This document shows, in pieces, positions 13,023-23,657 of a DNA stretch of 64,000 nucleotides. The notes beneath the pieces were generated by a model. That model searched no databases, was not told the origin of the DNA, and saw only the letters and a list, made by a program, of their open reading frames with translations. The position numbers were made by a program, and so were the translations under genes. The stretch is from Symbiodinium natans (Eukaryota > Sar > Dinophyceae > Suessiales > Symbiodiniaceae): positions 528,900-592,899 of the forward strand of contig CAJNDS010002099.1 in assembly GCA_905221605.1 (NCBI GenBank), read 5' to 3'. Every line of letters begins with the position of its first letter. The stretch's first letter is position 1.

Positions 13023-14700
13023 ATACACTTCCATGCAACTGTGCACGCAATTGTGAATGTTGCGAGCACAGGTGAACGCAACTCAAGTTGCAGCATCGTG
13101 GGAGCCAAAGCATCGCTCCCAAGACCGAGAAATTCACAAAAACACCGTTTACCCATGTCGATCCCGACTGAAAACCCATTCTTTAAACAAGACACAAACT
13201 AAAACACAGACTAAAACCCCGCATTGCAAGTGAACCCCCGGTAAGAGAAATCTCTCGACTTGCCCAACAGTGCAGCTCCGCAGTGTTGTGTGGAAACCGA
13301 GGTAGCACTACTTTACCAAAGCCACTTCGAATGCAACGAACCCTACGAGAAACACGAGAAAGCTACAGCTCATGGACAACATTCACCACCGCAATCCAAT
13401 CAGAGGGATACAAGGATCCCCTTTCGCGTAAACCACTCTCAGCGCAACATCTCAAAACTGAAACCTGCAGAGCCAAAGACTGACAGTAACCTTGCAGTAC
13501 CCTTACAGGAACCTGCGCTGCGCCCTGTTCAAAGCCACATCGCAAGCATGGAGCTCTAAGCATTTCCGGGCAAAGCGATAGCCGATCCTGGTGCCTGGCT
13601 GTGCGGCGCCGATATGCACTTTACGACGCATCTGCTCCTGACTTGAAACAGTCCCCCCTCTCCAGCCGGATGGGTTTCGGGCTCCAAGGCCACGTGTTCA
13701 AGTTTGGGACGGAGGACTCGCTTTTGGGATCCGACTCATCAGTTTTGGGGCCTATGCCTTGCTAGGATTATTGATGTGCTGGCAGGTTTAGGTCTTTAGC
13801 CAATCTTGATGCTCTTGACGCTCTTGGGTGGTCTCGGGCGGTAAAGACTCCAGAGGCAAAGCCTACACCGCTCTGGCTGGGAAGTTGAGAGAGGGCTTCT
13901 GTTGGGCTCTGAGGGTTCAGGAGTCGCCCTAGTTCGAGCCAAACCCGTGAAAACCTCCCTGGGTTTTGCAGGCAGATCGAGGGGATCGGCCAAGAGCGTA
14001 GCAGGCGCTGCTTGCAGGGCCGAGCGGATCGAATTAGAAGCTATATACCGTGCAGGTGTGGATTCGCAGTTCCAGACACCATGCCTTAGCATGGCAGCTT
14101 GCCCTTGACCTGAATTTCGGAAAAATACCCAAACGTCGAAGAACTCACCCTAAACAGTAACAAGTGCCCCCCGAACACACGACTAGCAGGGTCGGCAAGC
14201 GTAGCGGAAGCAGAGGGGGTTCCAGAGGTTGATGCCCCGGCTGTCCACGCAGTACTTGCCGCACTTGCCTCGGACGGAGGCTCTGTGGGTCCTTGAGAGT
14301 TTGGGGGGCAGGGGAGAGGGAGGGGGAGGGGAGGAGCGAGGGGTGGACAGCCCCCCGACAGGTTTGAAACACGCAAGCCCGACGCAACAGACAAACCCCC
14401 GACGAAAAACAAACAAAGCACCCACGACAACGGATCTGGCTGGTTCGTAGCGAAAACGCGGTCGTTTGCTCCCATTCGGGACCTCCCGAGCCACGTCCAG
14501 CAAACCACCTCCTCTTCGGGATGCGCTCGGGACCTCCCGGACCAGGTCCGCAAACGACCTTGCGCGCACCTTAAACCTCGTAGTGTCTAAGGCACACTGT
14601 CGGAGAGAGCGGGGTGGGGAGAGGGGGTGGAGGAGAAGAGGGAAGGGGCGGGGGTTGGGGCGAAAGAGCCCCCAGGATTGCAATTCACTCAACAGATTTT
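13023..14700. other. No supported gene; one G-rich low-complexity patch
   Basis: 14300-14350 and 14600-14680 are purine-rich with repeated GGGGAGAGGG-type sequence. The overlapping minus-strand frames of 155 and 203 codons in this interval are mostly Pro/Ser/Leu low complexity and are not accepted as genes. Confidence 0.35.
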
Positions 14701-14702
14701 GC

Positions 14703-15030
14703 AGCATGCGTGCACGCACGCGCACACGCGTGCCTGGAGTGCATATGCTTTCGTACATGTATATACGTATAAATACATACTTACATACATACATACATAC
14801 TTTCTTACTTACATACTTACATACGTCAGTACATATACATGTAGTTTTTCAATATACACAACCCCAAGACCAGATTCCTCTTCTGGGTTGTATATGTTTG
14901 TAGCATATAGCACATACATTTAGCATATACATACACATATACATACACATACATACACATACACATACACAAACACATATACATATACATATAAATTTAC
15001 ACATACATATACATATACATAGACAGAAAA
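14703..15030. repeat. (ACAT)n and (ACATAT)n microsatellites
   Basis: Blocks of imperfect CATA/ACATAT repeats lie at about 14750-14850 and 14905-15025, with about 80 bases of ordinary sequence between them. Confidence 0.9.
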
Positions 15031-15279
15031 AACAAGAAGCTGAGAGAATTGATCGCCATGAGGCCTGCATTGTTAAACACCAGCTTCTTAACACTGTGAA
15101 CGCACCAAGGCCTCAAAGACAAAAGTGAGATGAAGGCCTTTACATTCTGCTGTGATCCCTGTGTTCTGCTGTAGAAGGCTTCCAAGAATGTGAATAGTAG
15201 GTTGCGGCAATGATGTAGCATAGGAGCAGCAAAGGCAAAAGTTTCGGCAACAGCGGAAGTGCACACAAAATCACCTCAG

Positions 15280-15800
15280 CAGTGGAAGCAGTACTATTAA
15301 TAAAACAGTATGAATCATGGCAGCAGCTAAAGTAGTAGCAATAGAAGTCGAAGTTGTTGTTGAAATAGAAACAGAAATGATGATCTTTGATAGTAATAGT
15401 AAAAATAACTACAGTAGTATGCTTATCGCAATGCTGAAGTAGTACTGGTATGAATAGCATTTGGCGAGTATCTAAATTAATAAACTCATCTGATAACTCA
15501 TGAAGTAGCAACTCGGAATTAGCAATTGGTAATCAGCAGCGAGTTATTAGAACTTAATGAAAAGTAAGCTGTAATGAGTAAGTGATAAGTAGTGGTTAGC
15601 AATGAAATTTGTAATTAACAATTATGATTAATCATTGGAAACTGGGATCTACTAAGAGGTATTCATCAAATATTCATAGTTCGTAAACAGAATGTCGCAG
15701 TGTATATTCTACTGATGAGTACTTACTAAGTAGTAACTAATAATAGTAAAAACAACTGTAACAAAATCGTAGTAGCAAAACAACAGTAACAACAACACTA
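15280..15800. other. AT-rich island with AGTA/TAGTA bias
   Basis: This stretch is clearly richer in A and T than its surroundings and is full of short AGTA, TAATAG and AAC motifs. No exon, tRNA or repeat unit of fixed length could be defined. Open frames through it are rich in Tyr/Asn/Ser codons only because of composition. Confidence 0.5.
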
Positions 15801-18800
15801 ATGATGGTAGTACTCCGCGCAGACGCACTGGTTTGCCCACGGACACGTTTGAGGAACACCTCTCCTTGCCATGATTCTGGGATTGGGGCAATTGGGGCTT
15901 CCTGGGTTCCGGGTCAAACCCGGGGGCCTTCGGGTTGTTTCGTGAAACCGTCGAGCGTCGCGTCAGCGAAGCCCGGCCCTCTAAGGCAGCAGAGCGGCAG
16001 TAGAAGAGGTTTGAGGCTGCAAGCCTGGCGCTATCCCAAGCCAGGGCCTCCTCCTGGACATCGCGATCATGCTTCAGTCTTCACAAAAACGCGCACGCGC
16101 GTGCTGGGCTTTGAGGCTGGCGAAGTTGGAGATGAATGGATGGATTGGTCTTGGGGGAAGTTGGTCGAGTGCGAAACTTTGACCGTAGGGCATCTGGGGC
16201 ATCTGGCAGGCGACGGCTCCCGTAGGCTGCAGACATGTTCCACAAGGTTTTGGACTCTCGCGACATGGCCGCTGAAGATGGCTCCTCAGGGCCCTCCTTG
16301 ACCACCTTGGCCAGCACCGCCTCCTTCGAAACATTTCATGGATGAACCCTAAGCTCCAAAAGCCTCCAAAGCCTTTCACAAGAGCACACTCACACAAACA
16401 ACCAAACTAACCAACACTTCCCGCACGGCGCCTTCAGCGGCGCGGCGGCGGCCGGCGTCTCTGCAATTCGGGCTTCTGGGACCTGGAGAGTTCGTTTGGG
16501 GGCGAACAGGTTCCAGAGTGATTCTTGGAGTTAAAGTGTTTACGTTAAGGGGCTATTGTTCGGAGTGTCAATTAGGCTCTATTTGGTTCTACATGTGTGT
16601 GGTGTCATGCAAGCGCTTCTGAGGTTGAGGATAAGCCGAAACTTTTCATAGCTTCAAGAGTCAGGGCCTTGCTATGTTGCGCCTGCAGGATTTCAGGTTT
16701 TGTTGACTGCCTGGGATTGTGGCTCATCAGACATGCGCCTGGCTAAACGCAACCTTTGCTTGAAGGGTTTTAGGCTTGGGGGGATCTACGCCTCGCTGCA
16801 TGGTTTGCACAACCCCACAAGGGCCTTAGAGCTGGCATCCATGGGCATATTGAAATCTGAAACATGTCACATCCTTTCACATCCTTTCACATCCTTTCAC
16901 ATCCCTTCACCCTGCAAGATGGCATCCCCATGCCTTGCTTTCGGGGCGGCTTTCCTCAGCCGGTGCTGAAACTGCGATCTCTGTGCCAGGCGCCGTGGCC
17001 TGCCGTTGGCGTTGGGCTTCGCATTCGGGCACCATTGAAGTCCCGACATCCTTCTCCGTCCTAGCACATTCCAGCTTCGAGTTTCAGGAGAGGGGTGTCC
17101 TCGATGCACAAGCGTACATAGTTTGCATGGGTTTACGGCTCGGGCCGGTTCTGAAAAACTAAGACACGAAGGCTTCCAAGCCCAGAACGAAGTGGATATC
17201 CAAGAAGCTTGCCTGGCCCGTGCGGCCGCGCAGGGACGTGGCGTTCCCTGTAGCTGCCGGGGTTTGGGTTTCACGGGGCTTCATGCTGTTTTTTCTGGCC
17301 TCTGGGATTGAAACTTCGTGTTTGGGAGGGAGCTCTCACGAAGAAACCCCGAAAGCACCGCCGGGATGCCCGGATGCCTTCAAAAGCATCATTTCTTTCA
17401 GAGACCCCTTGCACACCTCTTTCACACCTCTTTCACACCTGACAACATCTTGACCACCGAGAGGCCCTCCGGGCACGCGCGGCAGCCACAGGCCTCGCAA
17501 TTGATCCAGCAAGACGGCTCTTGACTCTTGAGTGTCTGAGGTTAGTTGATCGCGGCTTAAGGCCTTATCGATGTCTTTAAGTCCGTATCAACGGTGTTGG
17601 TCCTTAGAGTTGTTCAAGACCCTCTGCCCTGCATGCACTGATTGGCAAACCCTGCATGCACTGATTGGTAAAAAAGGGCGAGATGTGGAGGCTGAATGGC
17701 TTCGGGGTTGAGGACCCCTGGGACTCCTGGGACAGCCAAGGCTTCGTGATGGGGAGCTTTAAAGCGGGTCCAGTGCCTTTTTTTGGCTTCTCAGAAGGCA
17801 CTTCACACGAGGGGTAAGTTCAAGTAAGTCTAAGGCTCTCAAGGGCCCGCATTGCCAAGATGTTGGGGGACTTTTTTGAATGGTCGGCTCAGACCACCTG
17901 AAGCATGCCCATTGTAAACCCTAAGAAACACCGGCCCCACAGACTGCAAGAAGAGGGCCTCGATCCTGAAGCCCAGATGCCCCCAAAAGCCAAACATTCA
18001 CCAAAGAGCTTTGCCGACAACGAAGATGTGCCAGGTTCGAACCTCTTCCTCACAATGGCAAACTTGTCTTTGATCGAAGGTTTCAAGGCGCGTCGGATAC
18101 TCTAGGTCCCTAGGTTTGCCTGGGCATCCTCTCGGGCTTCCGGTTTGGAGGCTCAGGGGCTTTCGAGTACACGGACGCCGAAGTTCACGGAATAGGTCCC
18201 CGTGATGGCGAGCCCGTTTTGCGCCTTCTGTTGATCTTGGAGAGGGCAGCCATGCAATCGCGACACGAGGCTGTGGGGCTTCGGGCTGCAGTGACGAGAG
18301 GATTGCAGTACTTCGGACAAAGAATCCCGAAAGACCTCAAAACCCCTAAATTCTTCAAGGTGCAAATTTAGCCAAGCTCTGCCAAGCCCTGCCAAGCCCT
18401 TCAGCCTCTGTTACGCCCAGTGGCTTCACACGTCAGGCCACAGCTGCAGTAAACAAATTGGCCCCATGTAGACGGCGCCTGGAACTTTTGGCGCTCAGGA
18501 GTTGGACAAGACTCTGGGCGCCACCCTTTTGGCATTCAGGTTTCAAGGTGCAGGTTCTAGAGAGCAGGAGAGATTATATACCATTGGATGTGGCCCGTGG
18601 CCCAAACTTTGAGTTGAGCTTGACAAATTTCAAATTTGGAACAGTATTTCGAATCTTGGGTTGCTTGCCAAGTGCCCTCTGGGCTGTGCTACCGTCATGA
18701 AGGGGTACCCACGTTTAAGCCGAAGCTGTCGGTAGGTTGACGACCCCCGTTTCTATGGTGCCGCGACACCTCCCCCAACCAATAACATTAAACCTTCAGA

Positions 18801-19380
18801 ACACGAAAATTGAGTCCTACGCCCCTTGCATTTCTCTTGGTTTGATGCGGAGTTCAAACCTTCGCGATGCATCCACAACACACCAGGTGAGGCAGCGGGG
18901 GTCTTTGAGGGTACCCTTCCTGGCGGCAAATCAAAGAAACCGCCTCGTATTATCAGGGTTTCGAGTTTACGGTCAAGTGTTGCAGCTTTGGCGCTGGCCC
19001 AAACGTTGTTTAGTTCTGCGGGCCATTAGCACGTCTTTTGGCATTATGACCTTTTGTGTTGTATGTGCGGCGCTGGAACTCACAAGTGAGCTTGTGTCGG
19101 CCACAGAAACAGCTTGTAGATCGTTGGAAATACGTTTGCGCGCAACACTGTTCTTGTAAACCTGGGGTTGGGGAGGGGGTCCGCATTCTGATTGGAAACA
19201 AAAAAGGGGGGGGCTCTTTCTGAGAAGCGGCGGAATCTCCTGCGCCTGCTTCCCAAAAATATGGGGGGTGGCCTTGTTTTGGTATATGGAGGGGATGCAA
19301 AACCCGTTTTGGAAGAGGATTTTATAGGGCAGATCTGTATGGGGGATATTTAGCTTATCCACTCTACAACGCATGGTGGG
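15801..19380. other. No supported gene
   Basis: Only short conflicting frames are present. At 16866-16908 a 10-base unit (CACATCCTTT) is repeated four times. A similar CACACCTCTTT duplication lies at 17410-17440. Nothing else could be supported. Confidence 0.35.
16866..16908. repeat. 10-bp tandem repeat (CACATCCTTT)x4
   Basis: Four adjacent copies are visible, the last with a T to C change. Confidence 0.95.
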
Positions 19381-19468
19381 TGCTACACACCTTGACGCTG
19401 CTTAAGCCATTGCACGGCCATAGCGTTCAGGACATACAGCACAGCTGCACCTTGTCGACCACAGCATC

Positions 19469-21886
19469 CTAAAAGAAGGCTTGTTTTGTTCGCTTGGCTT
19501 CGTGTGACCATAGGATTAGCGAGCGAACCCCGAGCTCGTAGGTGCTCGACCACGCCTGGCCGGGCTCCGCGGCTGCCGGCTCTGGGGCAGACACAGCGGC
19601 GGGGTCCTGGGGCTGCATTGGGCTGCATCTGAAGATCCGAGCGGCTCCTTTTCTCAACCAGATGCATTAAGAAGGTGCTTGCAAGATCTTGCAATTTCAT
19701 GTACAGGCTTACGGTAAGTAATGACTGGATGCTCAAGGCTCGGGCTTTCCCCACACGAGCGAAAAGCGAAAACAGCGGCAATTTGCTTCCCAAGGGCCTC
19801 GGCCAGGCTGGCGACCACAAAGGCGAAGGTGGCGACGGCATAGAGGCTGAAGGCCATGGTTCGAAGTGGAGAAGCCGGTGGCTTTCTGAAAAACTTGGGA
19901 TGCTTGGGACTTCGTGCCCTCGAGCAGAGATGGCGACGCGATTCAACAGCGATGCCTTTTGTTGTATTTGGGTCATAAGGGTTGCCAGGGCGGGGCCTGG
20001 GAAGGTGTGGGTTGTATGTTGCTACAAAGTACTGCCAAGTCGCCAGGAAAATCTCAGCAGCAAGCTTCGTTGCAAGTTGCTCTGGGGGCTCGTCTCATGT
20101 CGCCGAGTTCAACAACTCCATGCAAGCGCGCTGAAACCCTTGCTGTACCACAAACCCAACCACGGAGCCCGAACAACGCAGCGAAAACAAGCTCATCACA
20201 AGCTCTTCTCTAAGCCGGTCGAAACCGAGGCCTGAGGTACACACAGTGCTGCACCCTAAACCTTTCCTGGAAACCATCTGCGACTGTTCAGCCAAACAGA
20301 CTGCACTCACGAATGTAACAACATGGCTCGAGCACCATGAGTCCATGAGCCCTCCCCCAGCTTGAACCCCTTGAACCCTGCTCCAAGGACAAATTCGGGG
20401 GTTTTAAGGTCAGATGGTGAGGCCGGGGAAGAAAAAACAGCTCAAGGCCTGCTCCAGCGCAGACGAGGACGGAGGGCCTTGACAGATCTGCGCCGGTGTT
20501 GAGGGGCGTTGGGCATTCTTGAGGAGCAGGAGGATTTTGCGCAAGTTCCTCGAGCAAGTTCGGGGCCGAGGGGGATTGACACACTGTTCATATTGTTCAT
20601 GGGGCCTACCCGAACTTCTAAGCCGCTTGAAGCGCGAGGCCCACTAAGACAAGCCCAAGCATGCTCCTCAAACCTGTGCTGCAGCGCTCGGCATCCTAGA
20701 CAGGAGAGTGCTGATAGTGCTGCAAATCCAAAGCCAAAAGTCCGCAACACTTGCCACACCCGACGAACTCAGGCATCTGCTTCCATGCCCGAACCACGGC
20801 GACCTGTTTGGAGGGATTTGTAAGCAACCACGGACATGAAGGGCACCTTGATCCTGACCTCAGTCCCTCGAGTTGTCCCTCGAGTTGTCCAGAAACCCCA
20901 AGGTCCAAAGGAGACAGGGCAGCCGCAGCCTCGCGCCCTCGGAGCGGATCTTTCAGCCTCGGGCGATCTTTGGGCCTGCGGAGAGCCGGTTACATCGTTG
21001 CGCGAAGACTTGATTCAGTAGTACCTTATGAGGCAACTAGCGTTGACTACTTGGATTTTGGGCTGAAAACTTCAGGAGAATTTCAATGTGCACGTGCTTC
21101 AAAATAAGCTTACCTGTCGCAAGAAATCCGAAAGACCACTTGTCCTGTATCCATGAGCTGCAAAAAGCAGTGCAAGCTGGGATCGAAATTGAATCAGGGA
21201 ATTTGCATGGCTTTCGGTTGATGTCTTTAAGGTCTTACAGCTTTTTTAAAGGAATTTCACGGCTAAGAGCATCACACAAACCAACACGGCCCCGAAAAGT
21301 CCCAAGGCCCATGAGGCTAATGAGCAGGACGAAAGCCAAAATGACCATGTCAAACATGGCGGAATCTTGACCCGCCGCAAACATGGCCCCGGCGGCCGCA
21401 GAAGCCAACAGGTGGGTTATGTAAAGAACAGAGGAGTAAGAAAAGTAAGACAACACACATACGACACGTTGTCACATGTAAAAACCCAAGGATCCGCAGC
21501 CGCCTCTGCGCCAGCAGGCGTTGCGCCGCAACTGCTGCTGAAGCACCGGCGACGTCGGCCATCACGGCTACCAAGCCCAAGATCCCAATCCGAGACCACT
21601 TATTAACGACATGTCGGGCCGACGTGAAGCTTCAGGCGGTGGGGAGCTGAGGGGCTGCAAAGTTGTAAGAACCACGTGCAATCTTGCCCCCAAGCTGTTG
21701 CAGGATGTCTCTGGGATAGCACCACCAAGCATAATGTCGCTTCATGAAGACTGCTGCAGCACACCTTTGAAAATGGCAATCAGACTCAGACAAACCAGCC
21801 GTTTCCACTTCCGAGGGCAACAGCGGTAAACTCGTTGGTCTCATGGCAGAGACGCCCGGGCATATCTCCGGCCCCCGATTTAGCAA
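19469..21886 (-). CDS. Candidate multi-exon polytopic membrane protein gene
   Basis: Several separated minus-strand segments look like exons of one membrane protein. One near 21580-21480 contains a hydrophobic Gly/Ala-rich helix (LGLVAVMADVAGASAAVAA) and can end at a GT. One near 21370-21270 contains FDMVILAFVLLISLMGLGTF. One near 19885-19780 follows a TTTTTCAG acceptor and contains FSLYAVATFAFVVASLAEAL. One near 19630-19490 is hydrophilic and ends with a stop. An upstream segment near 21840-21650 may be a further exon. The order of helices fits a small polytopic protein. I do not recognise the family, and the large interval 19.9-21.2 kb shows no exon I can defend. Exon ends are approximate and the span could cover two genes. 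Confidence 0.35.
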
Positions 21887-21889
21887 AGT

Positions 21890-23095
21890 AGAAGGCTAAG
21901 GGTTGAAGCTTGTGGCAGGCAAGGCGGCAAGATGTGGCAACGCTAAGAATTCGGGGCGGCTTGGGTGTGCCAAGTTTAGTCAAAAGAGCAAGGGCGCAGG
22001 ACGCCAAAGGTTCACACCGTGTTTCTGGTTCAGTTCACAGACTTCACAAGCTAGATTCGCGAAAAAATAATCGACCCATGAAAAAGATCCATTGCGAAGC
22101 CCGTACCCGATTAGTTATTGAGGTGAGGATGAGGACTTGAGGCCGATTTAAATAACAAGACAGTGCTCAGTGAACAAACTCCAAACCTTTGCATCAAGTC
22201 TGCCATCCATGCTGAGGTTGTTCTTGCTTTGACATAAGATCCCTCGAAAACTGCAGCTCTACGCACGCCTTGTCTGTGCAAAGAAACCACGCTTCCCAAC
22301 ACAAGGGCTCGTTGTTTCTGCTTTGCTGCCCGGCAAATCAGCTTTCCTGTTTGACCTTGTTGAGAAAAGAGCACACCGGGGCATTTGCTGCCCTCAGCGT
22401 ATTGGAGCGCACTTCTTTGCCTCCTGTCCTGGCGTCAAGGCAGCACCCAAAGGGAAGAGTAAGTAAAATTAAAAATTCGCATGCTGTGCTTTTGCATCAA
22501 AAGTAGCAAAACGGTTGCTGTTTTTCCTCAGTTGTGTTATTGTCCACAGTGTGCCTGTTGTCAGACCCTTGACAAAAGAACATCGCAGTATGCAATCACT
22601 TCAGCTTACCCATCCTCTCCCCATTCATCAAACAGTGAAGCAATTTCCACTGAGAGGATGGGACTCAATCATCATCAATGATTGCAAGGTGTTCTGAAGA
22701 CTATTGCGTGTGCAAGCGGAATCACTGTAGAAGTGCTCCTGTGCAAGTACAGTCGACACTCACCTTTGGTATGCCAGCTCAACTTGAATTTGCGAAGAGG
22801 CATGCTGTTAGACAGGATGTGCTCGTCTTTGTGAAACCTAAGACTGCAACAATCACGTATACAGCTGTTGCACTGATGATGAGCGGTTGAGACGTGCTGC
22901 TGCACGAACAAACCCCAGATTTCTGAAGTGCAAACAAGCAGGGAAGTTGGATGGTGGAAAATGAAGCCGTCTGGCTGGTCATTTAATTCTCACTGCGGTT
23001 GTTCTGTGAGTGTGTTTCATCTCACCTTGTCCTTTTGTGCCTACGTGTTGACAGGAGCAGTACTGCTTATGCGATTGAAATATGACCTTCAAAAA
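21890..23095. other. No supported gene
   Basis: I see only short frames on both strands, without domains or convincing splice sites. Confidence 0.35.
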
Positions 23096-23099
23096 CACG

Positions 23100-23195
23100 T
23101 GTCAGCTGTGGGGTTCGAGCCCACGCGCACTTGCGTGCAGTGACGCGCACTTGCGTGCAGTGGATCTTAAGTCCACCCCCGTAACCTTTGCTGAC
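23100..23195 (-). tRNA. tRNA-Leu(UAA)-like sequence, probably a pseudogene or tRNA-derived repeat
   Basis: On the minus strand the 5' GTCAGC can pair with GCTGAC before a discriminator A. The anticodon arm GTGGA-CTTAAGA-TCCAC is perfect and gives anticodon TAA. The T arm GTGGG-CTCGAAC-CCCAC is perfect apart from C for T at position 54. Two things are wrong. The D-arm region is only about 12 bases (AAGGTTACGGGG) and cannot fold normally. The variable arm is doubled by a 20-bp tandem duplication (ACGCGCACTTGCGTGCAGTG on the plus strand). Position 7 is also mismatched. It is probably not a functional tRNA in this form. Confidence 0.6.
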
Positions 23196-23657
23196 TACCA
23201 ATCTGTCCTTTTTCTTGCAAACAAACGAAAACATGTTTTCCCGCTCGCATCAAGAGTTTCAGGAAGAAAATGTCACACCTTGAAGCAGTGGTTGTAGTGG
23301 TAGAAGTGGTCGTAGTATTGGTTGCAGCTGGCTTTCCGAAGTGTTCAGCCTTAAAGGTTCGGGGCTGCGGCAATGGCACTTAAGGTCCAGGGTATTTCAG
23401 GGTCTGGTCCTTTTTGCAACGGTGAGCACTCATGTGGGGCTTCGGGAAGAGCCCACGGCTGCTACATGGAGAACTTTCTGTGTGTCTGCTTCGTGGCTGC
23501 ACCTCACGTGAGACGACGTTCACTCTTGCCCGGAGTGATACGGTCGCCGATGGACCTGCATCACTCCACAGTCCGCAAACAATCCGGAGCTCGAAAACAA
23601 CACGACCCGGGATTTCTGCCAGGGCTTCAACGCCCCAAGCGACCATTGAGAAGCACT

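Noticed and set aside
14086-14794. 155 and 203 codon minus-strand frames
   Set aside because: Pro/Ser/Leu low complexity over a C/T-rich tract, with several frames open together.
18025-18060. T-loop-like GGTTCGAACC
   Set aside because: No anticodon arm, D arm or acceptor stem can be built around it.
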